DNA of 64,000 bases, from NCBI RefSeq assembly GCF_021390435.2, contig NZ_JAJVCN010000003.1, positions 558,001-622,000 of the forward strand, given 5' to 3'. A program made the position numbers and the translations under genes. The notes beneath the pieces were generated by a model. It searched no databases. It saw only the letters and a program-made list of their open reading frames with translations, and had not been told where the DNA came from. Every line of letters starts with the position of its first letter. Positions within the stretch are counted from its first letter, which is position 1. Below, piece after piece: positions 24,816 through 32,814 of this stretch. Source of the stretch: Kibdelosporangium philippinense (GTDB lineage Bacteria > Actinomycetota > Actinomycetes > Mycobacteriales > Pseudonocardiaceae).

Positions 24816-25997
24816 CAGATCATGAAAGGCCAGGGTTGATCTTGTCCTTGGGCGGCGTGTCCTCCTCGATCCTGATCGATTCATGATCTACGCAGGGATG
24901 GATGAGGTACGCGGATGGAGGTGGCCTGTCCGAGCGGGGCAGGGCCGCACGCGAAGCTGTCCGGTTGCAGGCGGCCCAATGGTTCGCCCAGGACGTGCCG
25001 GCCGCCGAGATCGCCCGCAGACTGCGGGTATCCACCAACGCGGTCTATACCTGGCGGCGTCGATGGCGTGCCGAGGGTGAGGCAGGGCTGGCGTCGAAGG
25101 GACCGGGCGGATCGTCCTGCCGGCTGGACCAGCCACGACTGGACAGGCTGGCCCAGGCTTTGGAACAAGGCCCAGCCGTGCATGGGTTCGGCGAGGATCA
25201 GCGCTGGACCCTGGCTCGGGTCGCCGATCTGATCGCCCGGCTGTTTCACACCCGCTACACGCTGCGCGGGGTGTCGTATCTGCTGCACCGCATGGGGTTC
25301 TCGCCACAAGTACCCGCCCACCGCGCGATCGAGCGCGACGAGCAGGCGATCGCCACCTGGCGGCGGGAGGTATGGCCGGCGGGAAAACGGTAGCGGCGCA
25401 GCAAGGTGCTTGGCTGTGTTTCGAGGACGAGGCCGGGCAAACGCTGCGCCCGCCGAAAGCCCGCACCTGGGGCCGCCGGGGCCAGACACCACAGATCCCG
25501 GTGTCGGGCAAGGGTTCGGGCCGGGTATCGGTCGCCGGGCTGGTATGCGTCCGGCCCGGACACCGGCCCCGGTTGATCTACCGTGTCCGGACCCACCGCG
25601 GCCGCAAGGGGGAACGGCGCAGCTTCGCCGAAACCGACTACGCCGCCCTGCTGGACGCCGCACACCAGCAGCTCGGCGCCCCGATCGTGTTGATCTGGGA
25701 CAACCTCAACACGCACACCAGTCACGCGATGCGCAAACTGGTCGCGGCCCGCGACTGGCTACACGTGATCCAACTCCCGCCCTACGCCCCGGACCTCAAC
25801 CCGACCGAGCACGTGTGGTCCCACGTCAAACGCAACCTCGGAAACCTCATCGTGCACGGCATCGACCAGCTCACCGCCATCGTGAAGAACCGACTCAAAC
25901 GCATCCAGTACCGACCCGGGCTGATCGACGCGTTCTTCGCCCACACCAGACTGAACCTCGAACCACAACCGCCGTAATCCTGGCCTTTCAAGATCTG
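24816..25997 (+). mobile_element. IS630-family insertion sequence, 1182 bp, flanked by TA duplication
   Basis: The terminal inverted repeats are 24816-24837 and 25976-25997: 22 bp with two mismatches, each reading CAGATC then TGAAAGGCCAGG from its own end. A TA dinucleotide flanks both ends (24814-24815 and 25998-25999), the expected target duplication for IS630/Tc1-mariner elements. It carries a two-frame transposase. It interrupts the 3' end of an ESX-like gene; excising the element plus one TA restores that frame exactly. Confidence 0.93.
24902..25977 (+). CDS. IS630-family transposase, two frames, probable -1 frameshift
   Basis: The first frame (24902-25393, 163 residues) begins MRYADGGGLSERG and carries a helix-turn-helix (AAEIARRLRVSTNAVYTWRR) for end binding. 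The second frame (to 25977) carries the DDE domain: CFEDEAGQTLRPPKARTW, LIWDNLNTHTSH and DLNPTEHVWSHVKR. The frames overlap at GGGAAAACGG (25381-25390); slipping back one base on the AAAA run turns PAGK-R-stop into PAGKTVAAQQGAW, the normal family sequence. Programmed -1 slippage is known in many two-frame IS families; here it is inferred. Confidence 0.88.
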
Positions 25998-26265
25998 TAG
26001 CGGCGGTGACGCACTGAATGAGCGCCTTCAGCTCCTCCCGCTTCCTCTCATTCCATTCGTGATGCTGGTCCACCACGTTGTTGTAAGCATTGGCAACCAT
26101 TCCGCTGTAATTGTCATGCCCGGGCGCATAAACTCGCAGCGGTGCAGCCGTGCCCTTCAACGTGTCGTACAAGCGATCGTGCGTGTCCTGCAATGCTTTG
26201 ACGAACTTCTCCGCGTCGGCCAGATCGATGCTGTAGCCGCCGCCAAGGTCAAGTCTGGCTGCCAC
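25998..26265 (-). pseudogene. ESX-like helical protein gene, interrupted near its 3' end by the IS
   Basis: Start GTG 26265, preceded by GGGGAGG. Reads VAARLDLGGGYSIDLADAEK, then RLYDTLKGTAAPLR and VVDQHHEWNERKREELKALI, a two-helix design of about 100 residues like WXG/ESX proteins of Pseudonocardiaceae. The IS enters the codon after CVTAA. Without it the protein ends ISSYQRADLETL, overlapping the DUF3558 ATG. With the IS present the frame runs on into transposon sequence (DLERPGLRRLW and beyond), so the product is altered at its C-terminus, not removed. It is first in the ESX operon. Confidence 0.8.
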
Positions 26266-26297
26266 CCCGTACCTCCCCTGTACACCCAACGCGACAG

Positions 26298-26335
26298 GTT
26301 ACCAACCGCGGAGTGACCACGCATCCACGGTTCGT
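26298..26335 (-). promoter_or_regulatory. Conserved promoter-region block, copy 2
   Basis: 38 bp matching 22054-22091 at 31 positions, ending 33 bp before the GTG at 26265. The distance to the start is the same as in copy 1 within a base. Shared position and sequence point to a common promoter or binding site for the two ESX-associated units. Confidence 0.6.
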
Positions 26336-26470
26336 ATCCATCCGATTACTCCGACGAACTCGCAGGTCCGCTGGTTCCGTAGGCGTGCAAGATAAGTACG
26401 GCGAGAATTTCAAGGTCGAGGAGCGGTCCAGTTGGCTGGAAATCGTCACTACCGTTGACGCTGTCTTCTT

Positions 26471-26748
26471 CTATGCGATGGACAGATTCGAAGTTAGCCT
26501 GCCCGAGGTGGAGTACGTCGCACATATGCTGGCGTCACCGGCAACGTGGCCTTCCACCACATCTTGGACACCGATCGGGTGAACACACGTCTTGTTGTCT
26601 TTCACGATGAACTCGTAGAGCCAGTCGACCTTCTCCACGATCGACAGCTGGTACCGCTCGTTCTCACCGACCTTGAGACCGCGGCGTCGTACGCCGTCTT
26701 CAGGTCGTCGAGGGTTGAGCCGATGCCGATCTCATCCGGTGTCCTCAT
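26471..26748 (-). pseudogene. Decayed fragment of a secreted protein gene
   Basis: One frame reads MRTPDEIGIGSTLDDLKTAYDAA. A neighbouring frame continues KVGENERYQLSIVEKVDWLY, then EFIVKDNKTCVHPIGV, to a TAG at 26471. The break is near 26675. The pattern TPDEIGIGSTLDDLKTAY is typical of C-terminal parts of actinobacterial lipoproteins. No signal peptide or upstream half is present, so it is a truncated and frameshifted remnant. The rest of 26290-26867 holds the shared promoter block and the operator before the sugar dehydrogenase. Confidence 0.55.
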
Positions 26749-26780
26749 CTTCGCTATGGGGGTTACTGGACGAAACAGTC

Positions 26781-26794
26781 TGGAAACGTTTACA
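26781..26794. promoter_or_regulatory. LacI-family-like operator upstream of the sugar dehydrogenase
   Basis: TGGAAACGTTTACA is a 14-bp near-palindrome with a central CG and one mismatch, the form of LacI/GalR-family operators. It lies 74-87 bp before the GTG at 26868. Control by a carbon-source regulator is inferred; no lacI-type gene is in the window. Confidence 0.45.
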
Positions 26795-26867
26795 TTGATC
26801 TCGCCTCAGCCGCCGCGGGCATCAATCCGGAGCAGTTCCCTGCACGAACGATCATTCGGAGGACCTT

Positions 26868-28916
26868 GTGGTACCCCTGTCCCGATGGCGGGCGGGCGCG
26901 GCTGGCTTGGCAGCTGTCGCCGTGACTTTCACCATCGCACCCGCTGCCACTGCGGCCCCTGTCCTTCTCTCGCAGAACAAGCCGGTCAGCGTCTCGACCA
27001 CCGGCGGGAGCGGCTACGCGGGCGGCAATGCCGTCGATGGCAGCACTTCGACGAGATGGGCGAGCCAGAAGAACATCGATCCCGCGTGGATCTACGTCGA
27101 TCTCGGCTCTGTCGCTGCCGTCAGCCAGGTCAAGCTGACGTGGGACCTGTCGTGCGCGAAGGCCTACCGCGTCGAGCTGTCGACCAACGCGACACAGTGG
27201 AGCAGCATCTACGAGACCACGAGCGGGGATGGCGGCGTCGACGATCTCACGATTGGCGGAAACGCGCGCTATGTCCGGGTCTTCGGTACGACGCGTTGCC
27301 GGACCGGCTCGGCGTACGGCTACTCCCTGCAGGAATTCCAGGTCTACGGCACGGTTGGCGCTGACACTGAGCCGCCGACAACGCCGGGTAACGCGAGGGC
27401 CAGCGAGGTCACGTCGACAAGCGTGAAGCTGGAGTGGGACGCATCGACCGACGACAAAGGCGTTGTGGCGTATGACATCTTCAACACCGGCCAGCTCGTC
27501 AAGACGGTCAACGGCAGCACGCTGTCCACGACAATCACTGGCCTGACGCCGAACACGAACTACGGGTTCTACGTCAACGCCCGTGATGGCGCGGGCAACG
27601 TTTCCCAAGCCAGCAACACGGTTTCGGTCAAGACCCCGCCAGATGTGGTCGACGACGAACCGCCAACCGCGCCGGGCATCCTGCGGTCCACCGCCAGCAC
27701 CGCGAACAGCGTTTCGTTGGCATGGAACACATCCAGCGACAACATCGGCGTCAAGGGATACAACGTCTACTCATCCGGTGAGCAGGTCGGGACCACGACC
27801 GGGACGTCCACGACGATCAGCGGTCTCCAGGCGAACACCACGTATCCCTTTACCGTCAAGGCTTTCGACGCTGCTGGGAACCTTTCCCCGAACAGCAACC
27901 AGATCTCGGTGACCACCAAGGCTGGCGGGGACGTCATCGGCGAGGTCAAGCAGGTCACCACGAGCACTGACGTGCCATGGGGCCTGGTGAACCTGCCGGA
28001 CGGTTCCGCCCTGTACGCCGAACGGGACACCCACAAGATCACCCGGGTTACCCAGTCCGGCACCAAGAACACCGTCGGCACAGTGTCCAATGTGTCTGGA
28101 ACGGATGGTGAAGGTGGCCTGCTCGGGTTGGAGATCTCGCCGACTTTCGCGCAGGACCACTGGTTGTACGTCTACCACACCAGTCCGAGCGACAACCGGA
28201 TCGTCCGGATCAAGTACGAGAATGGCGCTTTGGGACAGTCGCAGGTCCTGCTGACCGGCATCGTGCGCAACAAGTTCCACAATGGCGGCAGGCTGCGGTT
28301 CGGCCCTGACGGCAAGCTTTACGCGGGTGTCGGGGATGGACAGAGCGGCAACCGGGCGCAGGACATCAACTCGCTCAATGGAAAGATCGTGCGGCTCAAC
28401 CCCGATGGATCAGTTCCGTCGGACAACCCGTTCCCCGGCAAGTACGTCTGGAGCCTCGGCCACCGCAACATCGAAGGCCTGGCGTTCGACTCGCAGGGCA
28501 GGCTGTGGGAGGCCGAGCTCGGCAACTCCGTGATGGACGAGCTCAACCTGATCAAGAAGGGCGGCAACTACGGCTGGCCAAGCTGTGAGGGCACGTCCGG
28601 ATCTGAATGCGGCAACACCTCGTACACCAAGCCCGTCCGCACCTGGGGCGTGTCCAGCGCGTCCCCCGGCGGCCTCACGATCGTCAACGACACACTGTTC
28701 ATGTCCTGCTTGCGCGGCGAGCGGCTGTATCGCATGAAGATCAACGGCAGCGGTACGGACACCCCGGTCGCCTACTTCCAAGGCGCCTACGGCCGGTTGC
28801 GCACGGTTGAGCCGAATCCGGTGACCGGCGGCCTGTGGCTGACAACGTCCAATGGGGACAAGGACAGCACCGGCAACAACAGCAACACCAAGATCCTCAA
28901 CGTGGCCCTGAACTGA
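26868..28916 (+). CDS. Secreted PQQ-type sugar dehydrogenase with F5/8C and two FN3 domains
   Basis: 682 residues from GTG 26868, preceded by GGAGG. Signal peptide to about residue 30, an F5/8 type C (discoidin, CBM32-like) domain at about 34-162, two fibronectin type III domains (about 172-256 and 266-350), and a six-bladed propeller of the glucose/sorbosone dehydrogenase family at about 360-682 (VPWGLVNLPDGSALYAERD, GGRLRFGPDGKLYAGVGDG, SLGHRNIEGLAFDSQGRLWE). Family members oxidise aldoses or their oligosaccharides with soluble PQQ. The added domains suggest binding to a polysaccharide surface. It ends before a strong bidirectional hairpin. Confidence 0.92.
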   Translation: MVPLSRWRAGAAGLAAVAVTFTIAPAATAAPVLLSQNKPVSVSTTGGSGYAGGNAVDGSTSTRWASQKNIDPAWIYVDLGSVAAVSQVKLTWDLSCAKAYRVELSTNATQWSSIYETTSGDGGVDDLTIGGNARYVRVFGTTRCRTGSAYGYSLQEFQVYGTVGADTEPPTTPGNARASEVTSTSVKLEWDASTDDKGVVAYDIFNTGQLVKTVNGSTLSTTITGLTPNTNYGFYVNARDGAGNVSQASNTVSVKTPPDVVDDEPPTAPGILRSTASTANSVSLAWNTSSDNIGVKGYNVYSSGEQVGTTTGTSTTISGLQANTTYPFTVKAFDAAGNLSPNSNQISVTTKAGGDVIGEVKQVTTSTDVPWGLVNLPDGSALYAERDTHKITRVTQSGTKNTVGTVSNVSGTDGEGGLLGLEISPTFAQDHWLYVYHTSPSDNRIVRIKYENGALGQSQVLLTGIVRNKFHNGGRLRFGPDGKLYAGVGDGQSGNRAQDINSLNGKIVRLNPDGSVPSDNPFPGKYVWSLGHRNIEGLAFDSQGRLWEAELGNSVMDELNLIKKGGNYGWPSCEGTSGSECGNTSYTKPVRTWGVSSASPGGLTIVNDTLFMSCLRGERLYRMKINGSGTDTPVAYFQGAYGRLRTVEPNPVTGGLWLTTSNGDKDSTGNNSNTKILNVALN

Positions 28917-28925
28917 TCACCCCAG

Positions 28926-28955
28926 GGATGCCGTGCGGCCATCCGCACGGCATCC
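28926..28955. terminator. Bidirectional terminator hairpin
   Basis: GGATGCCGTGCGG (28926-28938) pairs perfectly with 28943-28955, a 13-bp stem with a 4-nt loop. It lies in the 47-bp gap between the convergent sugar dehydrogenase and lectin-like genes. No U-tract, as is usual in high-GC actinobacteria. Confidence 0.8.
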
Positions 28956-28963
28956 ATGAACCT

Positions 28964-29392
28964 TCACCAACGCCAGATCTGGGCGGGACCGCCGGTGATG
29001 TTGGCCGAATAGACACGGGAGTTGGAGCCGACCGTGAGCGCCTTGTCACGGTCATTGGCCACCGCGATGATGCCGGTCGACCGCACGAAGTTGAGACTCT
29101 GATACGCGTTCCGCCCGCATGTCTCCAGGAACACGTAGCCGCCGCCTGGAGGTGCCTCGACGCACAGACCGTTGGCGACCGCGGTACCGAGCAGATTGGG
29201 GCCCATGTTCCAGTTCGCCTCATAGGCGTTACAAGTGCCCACGTACACCGGGCCACCGCGGTACACCTGCCCAGCCACCACGGTCAGGCACCTGTTCCCA
29301 TCAAAGGTGCCGATCAGAGTCGCGGCCGAGGCAGGCGACACCAGACCGACGAACGCAGCCACGAGAACCGGAATCATCAGGAGTTTTCGCAT
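28964..29392 (-). CDS. Small secreted beta-trefoil (ricin-B-like) protein
   Basis: 142 residues from ATG 29392; the frame is open upstream without a better start. Signal peptide MRKLLMIPVLVAAFVGLVSP to about PASA-A. The mature part has repeats with Cys and the W-rich ends NWNMG and QIWRW, as in ricin-type QxW lectin domains, with three approximate repeats of 40 residues. It has no catalytic domain, so it is a probable carbohydrate-binding or inhibitor protein. Confidence 0.72.
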   Translation of the reverse strand: MRKLLMIPVLVAAFVGLVSPASAATLIGTFDGNRCLTVVAGQVYRGGPVYVGTCNAYEANWNMGPNLLGTAVANGLCVEAPPGGGYVFLETCGRNAYQSLNFVRSTGIIAVANDRDKALTVGSNSRVYSANITGGPAQIWRW

Positions 29393-29471
29393 ACCTCGAT
29401 GCTTGGCGCGAACTCGTCCCGGACACCAGAGGACATGCACCCAAATGGGCCGGGAAACTGTCCCGATTGGT

Positions 29472-29519
29472 CACCCCGCGCGGACCGCTTGTCGGAGCGG
29501 AAAGTGCCCGCGCGGGGTG
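29472..29519. terminator. Terminator hairpin downstream of the MFS gene
   Basis: CACCCCGCGCGG (29472-29483) pairs with its perfect complement at 29508-29519; the 24-nt loop has its own 5-bp inner stem (CCGCT/AGCGG). It begins 3 bp after the stop of the MFS gene read leftward. Confidence 0.78.
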
Positions 29520-29522
29520 AGT

Positions 29523-30875
29523 CTACTTGCGACCAGGCCGGACCAACAAGACACCGATCACTGCGATCGCAGCCATCGAAACGTCCAAAATGGCCATAGC
29601 GAACGACGGCTGTTGCGGGGAAGCCAGCAAAGACAGCAGAACACCACCGGCACCAACAAGCACCGCACTAGCCACACGTTCGGACACCTGCAGAGCGGCC
29701 GTATTGGCGCCCTGTTCCTGCAAAGTCGAGTACCGCATGGTCAGCACGCTCAGGCTGGAGTACCCCAATCCCATCCCCGAGCTCGCCACAATCCACGCCA
29801 CGAAAGAAATCCAGCCCCAACCCCACGTCGGCGTGACCAGCAACATCCCCAGAGCACCCACGGCGAGCAGCGTGAATCCCCAGCGCACGAACACAAGCCG
29901 GTCAATATCGGGGTTACGCGCAGGCAACACGGCCGCAGCCGACCAGGCCAAAGCACCGACAGTCAACGGAAGCCCAGCCAGAACCGGCGAATACCCATGC
30001 ACAGCAGTCAAAGTCAGCGTGACGTACACCTCGATCGCCGTGTACGCACCCGCAAGCAAACCACGCGCCAAGATCGTCACAGGCAAACCAGGCCGAGCGG
30101 CCAGAGTCCCCTTGGGCAACAACCGGAACAGCGACGGCAGCAATACCGAAACCCCAGCGATCCCCAGCAAAAGCGTCGCCAGCGAAGGATGTTCGGCCGC
30201 CCAAGTCAAAGCGGCGATTCCCAGAGCCGCCGCCACAGCAGCCAACGCGAGGCCAGGCCGAGCAGCGTCCGCACTGTCTACCCCAACAGGCAGTTTCCGC
30301 ACGGCAGGCAGCAACAACAACGCTCCCACCGAGGCAAGCGGAACCAGACCGAGGAAAACCCAACGCCAGCTGGCATGTTCGGTGAGCAGTCCGGCCGCGG
30401 CCGGGCCAACCAGTGAAGGCAGCACCCACGCCGCGCTCAGAATGCCGAAAGCCGCAGGCTGAGCCCGTTCCGGGAAGACGTAGGCGATCATCACGTAGAT
30501 CGCGATGGAGATCGTCCCGCCGCCGAAGCCTTGCAACGCACGGCCGATCAGCAGCATCCACATCGACTGGGCCAACCCAGCGACCAAGAGACCGGCCATG
30601 AACAGGATCACGCCGGTATAGAGAGCGAACGCCGGACCGCGCCGGTCGCACAGCCGCCCGGCGAGCACGTTCGCGATCAGGCTGGTGACCAGGAACACCG
30701 TGAAGGGCCACGAGTACAGGTCGCCGCCACGCAGGTCCGCGACCATCCGGGGCATCGCCGTGTTCACGCCGAGGTTCTCGAACGCGACCAACGTCACCAG
30801 CAGCGTCATACCTATTGAGACAGCACGGTATTGAACTGTCCACAATGAAGTTTTCGGCTCGGCGGTCGTCGTCAC
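29523..30875 (-). CDS. MFS transporter (DHA2/14-TM drug exporter type)
   Basis: 450 residues from GTG 30875. About 12-14 membrane segments; the conserved loop GRLCDRRGPAFALY follows TM2, and the motif ALQGFGGGTISIAIYVMI matches the motif-B region of drug:H+ antiporters. The N-terminus holds AFENLGVNTAMPRMVADL, with the M-P-x-M signature of EmrB/QacA-type transporters. Codons are richer in T and A at third positions than the backbone genes, in keeping with its place in an accessory block. No adjacent regulator. Confidence 0.85.
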   Translation of the reverse strand: MTTTAEPKTSLWTVQYRAVSIGMTLLVTLVAFENLGVNTAMPRMVADLRGGDLYSWPFTVFLVTSLIANVLAGRLCDRRGPAFALYTGVILFMAGLLVAGLAQSMWMLLIGRALQGFGGGTISIAIYVMIAYVFPERAQPAAFGILSAAWVLPSLVGPAAAGLLTEHASWRWVFLGLVPLASVGALLLLPAVRKLPVGVDSADAARPGLALAAVAAALGIAALTWAAEHPSLATLLLGIAGVSVLLPSLFRLLPKGTLAARPGLPVTILARGLLAGAYTAIEVYVTLTLTAVHGYSPVLAGLPLTVGALAWSAAAVLPARNPDIDRLVFVRWGFTLLAVGALGMLLVTPTWGWGWISFVAWIVASSGMGLGYSSLSVLTMRYSTLQEQGANTAALQVSERVASAVLVGAGGVLLSLLASPQQPSFAMAILDVSMAAIAVIGVLLVRPGRK

Positions 30876-30919
30876 AGCAGCGAGTCTGCAACTTCAAGCC
30901 CACTAGAGGTCAAGAAAGA

Positions 30920-30967
30920 CCTCGTGAGTGGTTAGCCGGGTTAGAACACGAATAACCACTCACGAGG
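30920..30967. repeat. 48-bp palindromic element, copy 2
   Basis: Arms identical to copy 1 (30920-30934 and 30953-30967) with an 18-nt loop that is the reverse orientation (GTTCTAACCCG on the minus strand). It lies 4 bp after the stop codon of the acyltransferase gene. Confidence 0.9.
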
Positions 30968-30971
30968 GTTC

Positions 30972-31790
30972 TTATGCGACGGCCAGTTTGGGGTGTTCCC
31001 AGTCCGGCAGGGTCTGCGTCCGGTTCAGCGTGTCGCGCACGGCGGCCTGCGTCATCTCGGCGAGTTCCCTGCGGTTGGCGGCTTTGCTCGGCTCGATCGG
31101 GTCGAGCACGTGCACCTCTAGCACCAGGCCCTTGGTCCGCGCGGTCCGGCGCAGCGACGTGACCAAGGTCTCGTCGCCGATGAACGCGGGCGCGGTGGTG
31201 TCCCGGCCATCGGTGAGCCGGTAGCGGATCACGAACGGGATGACCGGCACGTCGGCGTCGATCGCCGCCTGGAACATCGCCGGGCGGAACCGGCCGCTGG
31301 CCAGCCCGCACCACGTGGTGCCCTCGGGCGAGACGTTCACCAACGAACCCGCGCGCATCGCCTTCATGAGCTCGTCCTTCGCGGACGGCAGTGAGCGGAG
31401 GTTTTCGCGGTCCATGTAGACCGTGCGAGCGGCGGTCGCGAGCTTGCCGATGATCGGCCAGCTCGCCACTTCCTTCTTCGCCTGCGCGCGCATCGGCTGG
31501 ACCGCGTTCACCGCGACGATGTCGAGCCACGAGATGTGGTTGGACGCCACCAGGGCGCCGCGCTCGGCGTCCGCGTAGTCACGCAGAACCTTGCCGTTGT
31601 GCACCTCGATGCGGACCCCGAACGCGCGCGCGATCCGGCGGAACCACCACCTGACCCAGCTTTCGCGGTGCCGCTTCGACAACAGCGGCATCATCAAGGC
31701 GATGAACGGCCCGGTCAGCAGTACCGCGACCGCCGTGACCAGCCGCCACCAGCGGCGTGGATGGCTGACCGCAGGCGTTTTCCCCGACAT
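30972..31790 (-). CDS. Lysophospholipid acyltransferase family protein (PlsC-like)
   Basis: 272 residues from ATG 31790. One N-terminal membrane segment (LVTAVAVLLTGPFIALMM), then the acyltransferase motif NHISWLD (HX4D) and the second block NVSPEGTTW. It transfers an acyl chain to a lysolipid at the membrane. The GNAT-type N-acyltransferase lies 44 bp upstream. The pair matches Rv3026c-Rv3027c and resembles OlsA-OlsB of ornithine-lipid synthesis. The frame stays open further upstream but overlaps the neighbour, so the inner ATG is used. Confidence 0.88.
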   Translation of the reverse strand: MSGKTPAVSHPRRWWRLVTAVAVLLTGPFIALMMPLLSKRHRESWVRWWFRRIARAFGVRIEVHNGKVLRDYADAERGALVASNHISWLDIVAVNAVQPMRAQAKKEVASWPIIGKLATAARTVYMDRENLRSLPSAKDELMKAMRAGSLVNVSPEGTTWCGLASGRFRPAMFQAAIDADVPVIPFVIRYRLTDGRDTTAPAFIGDETLVTSLRRTARTKGLVLEVHVLDPIEPSKAANRRELAEMTQAAVRDTLNRTQTLPDWEHPKLAVA

Positions 31791-31834
31791 GCAGCTGGAA
31801 CCACACGGTGATTCCGGCTGCCACAGATGTCCCC

Positions 31835-32617
31835 TCACCCTTGCTCCCCCAGGAAGAACTTCACGTACCGTGGGTCGACTTTGGCGATGTCCAGCAGCAC
31901 GAACAGATCGGCGACGTTGAAGTCGGTGTCCAGTGCCGGCGGACCGCACACCCACGCTCCGAGCCGCAGATACCCCTTCAGCAGCGGCGGAACCATGGTG
32001 CGCGCAGCCGGGCGGACGCCGTCCGGCTGCCACGGGCGCAACGGACGCACCCGGTACTCAGGCGGTGACATGTGGTTGTCCCTGACCATGTTCCACACCG
32101 CGGCGGCGAGGTGGCCACCGTCGGCGAGGGGCACGGAGGCACAGCCCGCGAGCATCGTGCGGCCGGTGAGCAGCATGTATCTCGCGATACCCGCCCACAT
32201 CAGGCTGACGACCGAACCAGACCGGTGATCCGGATGTACGCAGGACCGGCCGGTCTCCACGATGCCCGGCAGCAACGACCGGACGCCGCCGAGATCGAAC
32301 TCGGTCTCGGAGTACAACCGGCCAGCCCCGGCTACCCGGTCCGGCGGCAGGAAGCGGTACGTGCTGACGATTTCACCCGTCCGGTCCTCACGGACCACGA
32401 GGTGATCGCAGTGCTCGTCGAACTCGTCGACGTCGAGCCCGGTGTCACCGGACTTCAGAGTTGCGCCCATCTCCTCGGCGAACACCTGGTAGCGAAGTCG
32501 CTGAGCAGCGACGACTTCCTCGGAGTCCCGAGCGAGCAGCAGTGAGTAACGAGGTGCGTCCTCCGGCAGTTCGGTTCCGGCCTGTGCAGTACTGACGAGC
32601 ACCTGCGCCTGAGTCAT
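31835..32617 (-). CDS. GNAT-fold N-acyltransferase (OlsB-like)
   Basis: 260 residues with the hemolysin/OlsB-type acyltransferase fold: YSLLLARDSEEVVAAQRLRY, QVFAEEMGA, FDEHCDHLVV and GRSCVHPDHRSG. OlsB-like enzymes put a 3-hydroxyacyl chain on the alpha-amino group of ornithine, and OlsA-like enzymes add the second chain. With the PlsC-like gene next to it, ornithine-lipid synthesis is a reasonable inference, but it is not shown. Confidence 0.8.
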   Translation of the reverse strand: MTQAQVLVSTAQAGTELPEDAPRYSLLLARDSEEVVAAQRLRYQVFAEEMGATLKSGDTGLDVDEFDEHCDHLVVREDRTGEIVSTYRFLPPDRVAGAGRLYSETEFDLGGVRSLLPGIVETGRSCVHPDHRSGSVVSLMWAGIARYMLLTGRTMLAGCASVPLADGGHLAAAVWNMVRDNHMSPPEYRVRPLRPWQPDGVRPAARTMVPPLLKGYLRLGAWVCGPPALDTDFNVADLFVLLDIAKVDPRYVKFFLGEQG

Positions 32618-32764
32618 GGAATCGTTCTACTCGCGAGAGATGACCTTCGACAAGCCGACTTTCTGACTCGTCAGTGGAAAATAGGTGAATACCCTGAGAA
32701 GGGGTCACTCCAAAGGACGATGCCGTCGGGAAGATCACTTACGGCGAGGATCAGGGAATAAAAT

Positions 32765-32795
32765 GGCCCCCGCGAGACAGTTCCTCGCGGGGGCC
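32765..32795 (-). terminator. Intrinsic terminator of the etf operon
   Basis: A perfect 12-bp stem (GGCCCCCGCGAG with its complement, 7-nt loop), followed on the minus strand by ATTTTATT. This is a rare textbook U-tract terminator in this window, placed 20-50 bp after the etfA stop. Confidence 0.9.
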
Positions 32796-32814
32796 GGACC
32801 TGGGATGATCTTGA

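Noticed and set aside
26313..26582. 89-codon plus-strand frame after the ESX-like gene
   Set aside because: Opposite to the shared promoter block and the decayed gene fragment; codon use is random-like.
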